Shown here: positions 57,156 to 64,000 of the stretch, in pieces | Position numbering within the stretch: position 1 is the stretch's first letter | Layout of the letters: the number at the start of each line of letters is the position of its first letter | Position numbers and translations under genes: made by a program | Assembly (NCBI GenBank): GCA_963697915.1 | Contig: OY969103.1 | Span: 1,240,001 to 1,304,000 of the forward strand | Direction: 5' to 3' | Source: VRUE01 sp963697915 | GTDB taxonomy: Bacteria; Actinomycetota; Thermoleophilia; Solirubrobacterales; 70-9 | Length of the DNA: 64,000 nucleotides | The notes under the pieces: generated by a model | What the model was told of the DNA's origin: nothing | The model's database searches: none | What the model saw: only the letters and a program-made list of their open reading frames with translations

Positions 57156-59684
57156 TTACCCAGCCGCCCCGTCAGCACCAGCACTATCGCTGGGAGCCTC
57201 GAGCTCGGGCTGGTCGGCATCCGGCGGTTGCTCCGGGCTGTCGCTCTCGACCACCAGGGCGACGGCGCTGACGCGGTCGTCGTCCTTGATGTTCATCACT
57301 TTCACACCCTGCGTCGGCCTTCCCATCATCGAGATGCCGCCCGCCGGGGTGCGCTGGACCATCCCGTTCTGGGAGATGAAGAGCAGGTCCTGGTGCTCGC
57401 GGACGATCAGGGCGCCGGCGAGGCCGCCCTTCTTCTCGGTCAGCTTCGCGGTCAGCACGCCTTTGGTCCCACGGCCCTTGACCGGGTACTCGGCGATCGA
57501 GGTGCGCTTGCCGTAGCCGTTCTCGGTGACGACGAAGAGCTCGGCGTCGTCACGGGCGATGTCCATCGCCAGCACACGGTTGTCCTTGCCGGAAACGTTC
57601 ATCCCTTTGACGCCGCTGGTGTCGCGGCCCATCGACCGCACCTGGTCCTCGGAGAAGCGCGAAGCGTGACCGGAGTGGGAAACCATCAGGATGTCGTCGT
57701 CGCCTGAGGTCAGCCGTACCTGGACCAACTCGTCACCGTCACGGACCTTGATCGCGATGATCCCGTCGGCGCGGATCGGCGTGTTGTAAGAGAGGAACTC
57801 GGTCTTCTTGATCAGGCCTTTGGCAGTGGCGAAGGCGAGGTACTTGTTCTCTTTGAAGTCGCGGGTCGGGATCACCGCCATCACCTTCTCGCCTTCACGC
57901 AGCGGCAGCAGGTTGACCAGGGCGCTCCCTTTCGCCGTCCGCGAGCCCTCCGGCAGCTCGTAGACCTTGAGCCTGTATACCTTGCCGCGGTTGGTGAAGA
58001 AGAGCAGGTAGTCGTGCGAGGAGCAGATGTGGAGGTGGGCGATGTAGTCGTCCTCTTTGAGGTTCATCCCCATCACACCCACACCACCGCGGTGCTGCTG
58101 CCGGTAGGTGGCGAGCGGCAGTCGCTTGACATAGCCGGAGGCGGTCAACGAGATCACCATCTGCTGGTCGGCGATCATGTCCTCGATGCCGACGTCACCC
58201 TCGAAGTGGGCGATTTCGGTGCGGCGGTCGTCACCGTAGGACTCGACGATCTCGGCGAGCTCCTCCTTGACCAGGCCGAGCACCCTCGCCTCGTCACCGA
58301 GGATCGCGCGCAGCTCGCCGATCCGCTCGAGCAGGTCGGCGTGCTCGGCGCGCACCTTGTCCGCCTCGAGCGCGGTCAGTCGCTGCAGGCGCATGTCGAG
58401 GATCGCCTGCGCCTGCTCGCGTGAGAGCTCGAACTGGGAGATGAGGCCATCGCGGGCCGCGTCGGGATCGGCCGACGCCCGGATCAGTTTGATCACCGCG
58501 TCGAGGTTGTCGAGCGCGATCAGCAGGCCCTCGAGGATGTGGGCGCGGGCCTCGGCGCGGCGCAGTTCGTACTGGGTGCGCCGCGTGACCACCTCGCGCT
58601 GGTGGTCGACGTAGTACTTGACCATCTCCAGCAGGCTCAGGGTGCGCGGCACACCGTCGACCAGGGCCACGGTGTTGATACCGAAGCTGGCCTGCATCTG
58701 GGTTTTCTTGTAGAGGTTGTTGAGTACGACTTTGGCCGGCTGGCCGCCGCGCTTGAGCTCGATCACGAGCCGCATCCCGGAGCGGTCGGACTCGTCGCGC
58801 AGGTCCGAGATCCCCTCCAGCTTCTTTTCGCGGACGAGGTCGGCGATCTTCGTGATCAGGCCGCTGTCGCCGCCCTTCTTGACCATGAAGGGAAGCTCGG
58901 TGACGACGATCGCGTCCTTGCCGCCCTTGAGCGGCTCGACGTGGGCGCGGGCGCGGACCTTGACCGTGCCGCGACCGGAGGCGTAGGCGTCGCGGATCCC
59001 CTCCAGGCTCATGATCCCGCCGCCGGGGAAGTCAGGGCCCTTGACGTGCTCCATCAGCCCGGCCAGGTCGACGTCCGGGTCGTCGATGTAGGCGTTGACC
59101 GCGCCCGCCACCTCACGCAGGTTGTGGGGTGGGATGTTGGTCGCCATCCCGACCGCGATCCCCGAGGCGCCGTTGACCAGTAGGTTCGGGAAGCGCGCCG
59201 GCAGGATCAGCGGCTCCTGGGTCGATTCGTCGTAGTTGGGCCCGAAGTCGACCGTGTCGGCGTCGATGTCGCGCAGCAGCTCGGTCGCCAGGCGGCCGAG
59301 GCGGGCCTCGGTGTACCTCATCGCCGCGGCCGGGTCGTCGTCGATCGAGCCGAAGTTGCCCTGCCCGTCGACCAGCGTGTAACGCAGCGAGAAGTCCTGC
59401 GCCATCCGCACCAAGGTGTCGTAGATCGCCGAGTCGCCGTGCGGGTGGTACTTACCCATCACCTCGCCGACGATGAAGGCGCACTTGCGGTAGGGCCTGG
59501 TCGGCTGCAGGCCGATGTCGTGCATCGCGTAGAGCACGCGCCGGTGAACCGGCTTCAGCCCGTCACGGACGTCGGGCAGGGCGCGCCCGACGATCACGCT
59601 CATCGCGTAATCGAGATACGACGAGCGCATCTCCTTCTCGAGCTCGCGCTCCTCGATACGGCCGGTCAGCGCCTCGAGCGCCAT
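57156..59684 (-). CDS. gyrA: DNA gyrase subunit A
   Basis: 842 residues from the ATG at 59684, which follows GGGGGG at good spacing; a TTG two codons earlier is less likely. Winged-helix/tower domain with 'DYAMSVIVGRALPDVRDGLKPVHRR' in outline and the catalytic Tyr124 in AAMRYTEARL. Quinolone-region residues are Ser85 and Asp89 (HPHGDSAIYDT), the sensitive form. The C-terminal beta-pinwheel has the repeated 'GRGTKGV'-type GyrA box near its start. It makes the A2B2 gyrase with the upstream gene, 15 bp away. Confidence 0.97.
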   Translation of the reverse strand: MALEALTGRIEERELEKEMRSSYLDYAMSVIVGRALPDVRDGLKPVHRRVLYAMHDIGLQPTRPYRKCAFIVGEVMGKYHPHGDSAIYDTLVRMAQDFSLRYTLVDGQGNFGSIDDDPAAAMRYTEARLGRLATELLRDIDADTVDFGPNYDESTQEPLILPARFPNLLVNGASGIAVGMATNIPPHNLREVAGAVNAYIDDPDVDLAGLMEHVKGPDFPGGGIMSLEGIRDAYASGRGTVKVRARAHVEPLKGGKDAIVVTELPFMVKKGGDSGLITKIADLVREKKLEGISDLRDESDRSGMRLVIELKRGGQPAKVVLNNLYKKTQMQASFGINTVALVDGVPRTLSLLEMVKYYVDHQREVVTRRTQYELRRAEARAHILEGLLIALDNLDAVIKLIRASADPDAARDGLISQFELSREQAQAILDMRLQRLTALEADKVRAEHADLLERIGELRAILGDEARVLGLVKEELAEIVESYGDDRRTEIAHFEGDVGIEDMIADQQMVISLTASGYVKRLPLATYRQQHRGGVGVMGMNLKEDDYIAHLHICSSHDYLLFFTNRGKVYRLKVYELPEGSRTAKGSALVNLLPLREGEKVMAVIPTRDFKENKYLAFATAKGLIKKTEFLSYNTPIRADGIIAIKVRDGDELVQVRLTSGDDDILMVSHSGHASRFSEDQVRSMGRDTSGVKGMNVSGKDNRVLAMDIARDDAELFVVTENGYGKRTSIAEYPVKGRGTKGVLTAKLTEKKGGLAGALIVREHQDLLFISQNGMVQRTPAGGISMMGRPTQGVKVMNIKDDDRVSAVALVVESDSPEQPPDADQPELEAPSDSAGADGAAG

Positions 59685-59699
59685 CAGCAACCCCCCGTT

Positions 59700-62144
59700 C
59701 TAGACATCGAGGAACTTGACGTCTTTGGCATTGCTCTCGATGAAGTCGCGACGCGGGCCGACCTGGTCACCCATCAGCATCGAGAAGATCTGGTCGGCGC
59801 GGGTCGCGTCGTCGAGGGTGACCCGCGCCAGGGTGCGGCTCGCCGGGTCCATCGTCGTCTCGCGCAGCTGGTCGGCGTTCATCTCGCCGAGGCCCTTGAA
59901 GCGGGTCAGCTGCACGCCGTGGCGGGCAAGCTCGAGCACGGCGCCGCGCAACGCCTGGAAGGAAAGCGCTTCCGAGCGGCGGCCGGAATAACGCACCTCG
60001 AAGGGCGGGCGGCCGACCTGTTTGAGCAGCGCCGCGTGCACCTCGGCGAACTTGCGGTAGTCGTGGTGGTCGAACAGCTCCCGCGGCAGGCGGTGGGTTC
60101 GCGCCAGCCCGGTCTTACGTTCGATCGCCTTCACCGTCAGGCTCTCATCGGAGTCCTCGCGCACCTCGGTCTCGAAAGGCTCCCCCTCCGCCGCCGCGCG
60201 ACTGAGAACCTCGCGGGCGCCGGCCAGCGACGAGACTTCCTCGTCGAGCAGGCTCGACTCCTCGAGGAAGCGCACCGTCTCATGGCCGAACTCGGCCTGC
60301 AGCGACGACCCCCAGCCCTCGTACTCCTTGGCCCGCCGGGTGTAGGTCTGCCAGCGGCTCTTGCCCAGCTTCGTCGCCTTGCCGCTTGCGTCGGCGACCT
60401 CGATCTCCTCGAGCTTGTCGCGCAGCAGCAGCTCCTCCAGTTCGGACTCGCGCTCCAGGTAGGTCTCCTGGTTGCCCTGTTTGACCCGGTAGAGAGGCGG
60501 TTTGGCGATGTAGACGTAGCCGGCGTCGATCAGCTCCGGCATCTGCCGGTAGAGGAAGGTGAGCACGAGGGTGCGGATGTGGGCGCCGTCGACATCGGCG
60601 TCCGTCGCCATCACGATTTTGTGGTACCTGGCGTCCTCGAGGTTGAACTCTTCGTGGACACCGGTGCCGATCGCCGTGATCAACGCCTGCACCTCGGTAT
60701 TGGCCAGCACCTTGTCGATGCGGCTCTTCTCGACGTTGATGATCTTGCCGCGCAGCGGCAGCACCGCCTGGGTCGAGCGGTCCCGCGCCTGCTTCGCCGA
60801 GCCACCGGCGGAGTCGCCCTCGACCACGAACAGCTCCGCGTCGCGCGGGTCCTTGACCGTGCAGTCGGCGAGCTTGCCCGGCAGGGTCGAGTTCTCCAGC
60901 GCCGACTTACGGCGGGTCAGGTCGCGCGCTTTGCGCGCCGCGTCGCGGGCCCGTGAAGCGTCGATCGCCTTGGTGATGATCCGCCGCGCGTCGCCGGGGT
61001 TCTCCTCGAGGAACTCGGCGAGCTTGCGGTTGACCGTCTCCTCGACCAGGCCGCGGATCGGCGGGTTGCCGAGTTTGGTCTTGGTCTGGCCCTCGAACTG
61101 CGGGTCGTGCAGCTTCACCGAGATCACCGCGGTCAGCCCCTCGCGCACGTCCTCGCCGCCGAGGTTGTCGTCTTTCTCTTTGAGCAGGCCCTTACTGCGC
61201 GCGTAGGCATTGAGGGTGCGGGTGAGGGCGGCGCGGAAGCCCGAGAGGTGGGAGCCTCCCTCGTGGGTGTTGATGTTGTTGGCGAAGCTGAAAATCGACT
61301 CCTGGTAGGAAGTGTTCCACTGCATCGCGACCTCGACCTGGCCCTCCTCCTCCTCGTCGCCCTCGAAGTAGATCGTCTTGCGGTGCAGCGTGTCCTTGTT
61401 CTCGTTGAGGTGGCGGACGAAGTCCTCGATCCCGCCCTCGTACTGGTAGCTGACGCTGTTGGTCTGGCCGCGCTCGTCGACCAGCCCGATCTTCAGGCCA
61501 CGGGTGAGGAAGGCGGTCTCGCGCAGCCGCTCGGAGAGCGTGTCGAAGTCGAACTCGACCTCCTCGAAGATCTCCGGGTCGGGCTGGAAGGTGAGCGTGG
61601 TGCCGGTCTCCTTGGTCGCGTCGCCTTTGGTCAGCGCCCCCTGCGGTTTGCCCCGCTCGTAGTCCTGGCTCCAGACATGGCCGTCGCGGCTGATCTCCAG
61701 GTTCAGCCGTTCGGAGAGGGCGTTGACGACCGAGACCCCGACGCCGTGCAGGCCGCCGGAGACTTTGTAGCCGCCGCCGTCGCCGAACTTGCCGCCGGCG
61801 TGCAGGGTCGTCAGCACGACCTCGGCAGCGGGGCGTTTCTCCTTCTTCAGTTCTTCGACCGGGATGCCGCGGCCGTCGTCGGAGACGGTGCAGCTGTTGT
61901 CCGGGTGGAGGACGACGCGAACCTCACTGCAGTGCCCGGCAAGCGCCTCGTCGACCGAGTTGTCGACCACCTCGTAGACGAGGTGGTGAAGCCCGCGCGG
62001 GCCGGTCGAGCCGATGTACATGCCGGGCCGCTTGCGTACCGCTTCGAGGCCCTCGAGGACGGTGATGTCCTTGGCGCCATAGGAATCCCCCCCGTCTCCA
62101 CTGCTCTTCGTCTTGTCAGGCAACTGGTCCTTTCCGGTCTGCAT
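59700..62144 (-). CDS. gyrB: DNA gyrase subunit B (with large TOPRIM insertion)
   Basis: 814 residues if started at the ATG at 62144; a TTG at 62123 after AAGGA is an alternative. GHKL ATPase: 'AVRKRPGMYIGSTGPRGLHHLVYEVVDNS' in outline. TOPRIM: EGDSAGG and the late DVDGAH. Between 'KPPLYRVKQGNQETYL' and 'LTRFKGLGEMNADQL' lie about 170 additional residues, the position of the insertion in E. coli GyrB; most actinobacterial GyrB proteins lack it and are about 640-690 long. The ATPase drives negative supercoiling. An intrinsic terminator directly abuts the start. Confidence 0.96.
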   Translation of the reverse strand: MQTGKDQLPDKTKSSGDGGDSYGAKDITVLEGLEAVRKRPGMYIGSTGPRGLHHLVYEVVDNSVDEALAGHCSEVRVVLHPDNSCTVSDDGRGIPVEELKKEKRPAAEVVLTTLHAGGKFGDGGGYKVSGGLHGVGVSVVNALSERLNLEISRDGHVWSQDYERGKPQGALTKGDATKETGTTLTFQPDPEIFEEVEFDFDTLSERLRETAFLTRGLKIGLVDERGQTNSVSYQYEGGIEDFVRHLNENKDTLHRKTIYFEGDEEEEGQVEVAMQWNTSYQESIFSFANNINTHEGGSHLSGFRAALTRTLNAYARSKGLLKEKDDNLGGEDVREGLTAVISVKLHDPQFEGQTKTKLGNPPIRGLVEETVNRKLAEFLEENPGDARRIITKAIDASRARDAARKARDLTRRKSALENSTLPGKLADCTVKDPRDAELFVVEGDSAGGSAKQARDRSTQAVLPLRGKIINVEKSRIDKVLANTEVQALITAIGTGVHEEFNLEDARYHKIVMATDADVDGAHIRTLVLTFLYRQMPELIDAGYVYIAKPPLYRVKQGNQETYLERESELEELLLRDKLEEIEVADASGKATKLGKSRWQTYTRRAKEYEGWGSSLQAEFGHETVRFLEESSLLDEEVSSLAGAREVLSRAAAEGEPFETEVREDSDESLTVKAIERKTGLARTHRLPRELFDHHDYRKFAEVHAALLKQVGRPPFEVRYSGRRSEALSFQALRGAVLELARHGVQLTRFKGLGEMNADQLRETTMDPASRTLARVTLDDATRADQIFSMLMGDQVGPRRDFIESNAKDVKFLDV

Positions 62145-62188
62145 AAAAAACCCCGACCCCCAGGCACATCCGGCGCACCGGGTCGGGG
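62145..62188 (-). terminator. Intrinsic terminator (or attenuator) abutting the gyrB start
   Basis: On the minus strand CCCCGACCC (62180-62188 reversed) and GGGTCGGGG (62151-62159 reversed) form a perfect 9-bp GC stem followed at once by TTTTTT, and then by the gyrB ATG. It has all parts of a Rho-independent terminator and lies downstream of recF/DUF721 on the same strand. Confidence 0.85.
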
Positions 62189-62286
62189 CGCAATCGAAGT
62201 TGACATAAGGATACCAGTTATGGCCCCCAGAACGGAGGACACGGAGAGATAAAAGACCTGCAAATCACGGTAAATAGGGGCCTAAC

Positions 62287-62586
62287 TCAGTGATCTTGCA
62301 CACGGAACCGCAAACTGCGTGGGGCGCTCTCGCCGAGATGCTCCCGCAAGCTCGCCAGCATCTGCGCCTGCATCAGGTCGAGCTCCTGCACCCAGACCGG
62401 GTCGGCGCAGGCGATCACGACCTCGCCGTCGCGTTCGGCGACCGGTTCCGCCACCGCGGCGAGGCGCTCGCCGACCGCTTCCGCCCAGGCTGCCTGCACC
62501 GCGGCGAGGCCGGTTTGCGGCGCGGCGCGTTGCAGGGCGGCGCGGAAAGCGTCGCCGGCGGGGCGCGGGGCGGGGCGGCGGCTCAT
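62287..62586 (-). CDS. DUF721 (DciA-like) protein
   Basis: 99 residues. The pattern 'GLAAVQAAWAEAVGERLAAVAEPVAERDGEVVIACADPVWVQELDLM' in outline is DUF721, with the conserved W and the strand ending W-x-x-EL. Members of this family between recF and gyrB include DciA, the helicase-loading protein that replaces DnaC/DnaI in many bacteria; loading of DnaB at the nearby origin is therefore likely. The basic Pro/Arg/Ala N-terminus could bind DNA. It overlaps recF by 4 bp. Confidence 0.88.
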   Translation of the reverse strand: MSRRPAPRPAGDAFRAALQRAAPQTGLAAVQAAWAEAVGERLAAVAEPVAERDGEVVIACADPVWVQELDLMQAQMLASLREHLGESAPRSLRFRVQDH

Positions 62587-63668
62587 GCCGCCTCGGCCGG
62601 GACGGAGGCAAGCGGCATCCGCACCAGCTGCCGCAGTGCGGGGGCCGGCACCGACTCCTCGGCGGCGGCGCTGATCAAGGCCTGGCCGCCGTTGCCGAGG
62701 CGGGCGACAAGGCGCTCGCGGCGGTCGGGGTCGAGCTCGCTCATCACGTCGTCGAGGAGCAGCAGCGGCGCGACCCTGTGGGCGGCGAGCAGCGCCTCGC
62801 GCTGGGCGAAGAGCAGGGAGAGCAGCGCCGTTCGCTGCTCTCCCTGGGAGCCGTAGCGGCGCAGCGCCCGCCCATCGAGATCGACCTTGAGCTCGTCGAG
62901 GTGCGGCCCCCAGGAGCTGCGACCCAGCTTCAGGTCCGCGTCGCGTCGCTCGCCGAGGCCCTCGCGGATCTCGGCCGCGGTGCCAGCCGCGCGCGGCGCG
63001 TACTCGATCGTCGCCGCCTCCAGCCCCAGCTCCGCCGCCGCGACCGCAAAGGGGTCGGCAAGCTCGGCGACCGCCTCGCCGCGAGCCGCGATCACTCCCT
63101 CCGCCGCCTCGGCGAGGGCGGCGTCCCAAACGTCGAGATCGCCACCCCCGCGCCCCGCGGCGAGGGCGGCGAGGAGGGCGTTGCGCTGGGCGAGCACCTG
63201 GCCGTAGCGCTGGCGCAATCCCGCCCGCGACGGCCAGCGGGCGGCGACGTAGGCGTCGAGGTGGGCGCGGCGCTCGGCCGGCGGGCCCTTGATCAGGGTG
63301 AGGCGATCGGGCGAGAAGACCGCCACCGGCGGTCGGTGCCTGCTCAGCTCGGCGGGATCGGCGGGGTTGCCGTCGAGCAGGTGGCGCCGCCCCTCCGTGC
63401 GGCTGACCGCCGCCAGCAGCCGGTGCTCGACCCCGTCGCCATCGCGCACCACGACCTCGGCGCGGGCCAGCTGGCCACCGAAGGGGATCAGCTCGCGGCG
63501 GTCGGAGGTGCGGAAGGAGCGGCCGGTAAGGGCGAAGTAGAGCGCCTCGAGCAGGTTGGTCTTGCCGGCGCCGTTGGGCCCGACCAGGCTGACGATGCCG
63601 CCGCCGAGCTCGACCCGCGCCTGTTCGAGACTGCGCAGTGGGCTCGCTTCGACGGCGGTGACCAGCAC
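62583..63668 (-). CDS. recF: DNA replication and repair protein RecF
   Basis: 361 residues, an SMC-like ABC ATPase: Walker A GPNGAGKT at 30-37, signature region 'GSQGEQRTALLSLLFAQ' and Walker B 'LLLLDDVMSELD'. It helps load RecA at single-strand gaps through RecOR. It lies 8 bp after dnaN and overlaps the DUF721 gene (ATGA), in the usual near-origin order. Confidence 0.95.
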   Translation of the reverse strand: MLVTAVEASPLRSLEQARVELGGGIVSLVGPNGAGKTNLLEALYFALTGRSFRTSDRRELIPFGGQLARAEVVVRDGDGVEHRLLAAVSRTEGRRHLLDGNPADPAELSRHRPPVAVFSPDRLTLIKGPPAERRAHLDAYVAARWPSRAGLRQRYGQVLAQRNALLAALAAGRGGGDLDVWDAALAEAAEGVIAARGEAVAELADPFAVAAAELGLEAATIEYAPRAAGTAAEIREGLGERRDADLKLGRSSWGPHLDELKVDLDGRALRRYGSQGEQRTALLSLLFAQREALLAAHRVAPLLLLDDVMSELDPDRRERLVARLGNGGQALISAAAEESVPAPALRQLVRMPLASVPAEAA

Positions 63669-63676
63669 CGTGCCGC

Positions 63677-64000
63677 CTAGACGTTGAGGCGTATCGGCAT
63701 CACGAGGTAGCGGAAGTCTTCGTTGTCGACCGGCTGCAGAAGTCCCGGGCGCAGCGGCGAGATCAGGCGCAGCATCACCTCGTCGCCCTCGACGCTCTCG
63801 ATGCCGTCGCGGAGGAACTCCGGGTTGAAGCCAATCTCCAGGTCCTCCCCCTCGAAGGCCGCGGGCATCGTCTCCTCGGCGTCGCCGACGTCAGGCGTCG
63901 ACGCCGAGATCGTCAGCTGACCCGAAGTGAAGGCGAGCCGCAGCGGCGCGTTGCGCTGGGCGAGCTGACTGACCCGGCGCGCCACTTCGAGGAACTCGGG
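63677..64000 (-). CDS. dnaN: DNA polymerase III beta sliding clamp (3' end only)
   Basis: The minus-strand frame is open to the right edge; at least 107 C-terminal residues are present. 'ARRVSQLAQRNAPLRLAF', 'GFNPEFLRDGIESVEGDEVMLRL' and the final 'DFRYLVMPIRL' are the third clamp domain, ending with the M-P-(M/I)-R-L terminus of DnaN. The clamp is the platform for DnaE, DnaE2 and ImuB. The 5' part and probably dnaA lie beyond the window. Confidence 0.95.
   Translation of the reverse strand, partial: PEFLEVARRVSQLAQRNAPLRLAFTSGQLTISASTPDVGDAEETMPAAFEGEDLEIGFNPEFLRDGIESVEGDEVMLRLISPLRPGLLQPVDNEDFRYLVMPIRLNV

Noticed and set aside
62199..62225. TTGACA on the plus strand upstream of gyrB as a promoter
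   Set aside because: No -10 box at 16-19 bp and no plus-strand gene follows.
62145..62286. Replication origin or DnaA boxes between gyrB and DUF721
   Set aside because: No TTATCCACA-like sites are seen; the origin is more likely beyond dnaN to the right.

Overview
The window is a very GC-rich actinobacterial chromosome segment with many GTG and TTG starts, tightly overlapping operons and several genes that look leaderless. Three markers indicate Actinobacteria: the cluster kinase-fhaA-fhaB-pstP-rodA-pbpA-pknB, an F420-type flavin oxidoreductase and an imuB-DUF6504-dnaE2 mutasome. The order dnaN-recF-DUF721-gyrB-gyrA at the right edge shows the replication origin is close, beyond 64000. A deep lineage such as Thermoleophilia (Solirubrobacterales/Gaiellales-like) fits best, from an FhaA N-terminus of that style, a GyrB with a large insertion and a family of TetR regulators. 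The genus cannot be told from this window.

Layout. 1-9.6 kb: a STAS/anti-sigma pair, a basic hypothetical protein, an ATP-dependent ligase with a phosphoesterase domain, a stress-type membrane protein, a frameshifted sulfotransferase, an F420 enzyme, DUF2855, a hydrolase/TetR pair and a methyltransferase remnant. 9.6-15.2 kb: DUF5996, a BacA/prephenate-dehydratase-like protein, an NmrA-type oxidoreductase, a hydrolase-cyclase fusion and an MFS exporter. 15.3-20 kb: an SOS mutasome operon whose ImuB lacks the whole Y-polymerase palm/fingers region, behind a perfect LexA box. 20-25.5 kb: a nuclease-fold protein, four TetR-family genes (one a tandem fusion) and an enoyl-CoA hydratase. 26-31.5 kb: sugar transporter, metF, hydrolase, DUF3105 and two acyltransferases.

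31.5-41.5 kb is a surface-polysaccharide locus: small phosphoglycosyl transferase, three glycosyltransferases, Wzx flippase, Wzy/WaaL-type polymerase or ligase, LytR_C protein and CapD/PglF-like dehydratase. Then come DedA, UppP, PurM and a membrane kinase. 45.5-54.7 kb is the division/cell-wall kinase cluster: two kinases, two FHA proteins, PP2C phosphatase, SEDS glycosyltransferase, class B PBP and Ddl. Lipid-carrier recycling (UppP), polysaccharide export and peptidoglycan synthesis under Ser/Thr phosphorylation therefore lie side by side. 54.7-64 kb: a CARDB protein, pheA, an HNH protein, then gyrA, gyrB, DUF721, recF and the 3' end of dnaN.

Most notable: the palm-less, SOS-controlled ImuB; palindromic hairpin sequences embedded in frame in at least three genes and in two related intergenic/3'-end copies; a canonical intrinsic terminator abutting the gyrB start; and an fhaA whose only well-placed start is AUC. 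No tRNA, rRNA, CRISPR array or transposase was seen.
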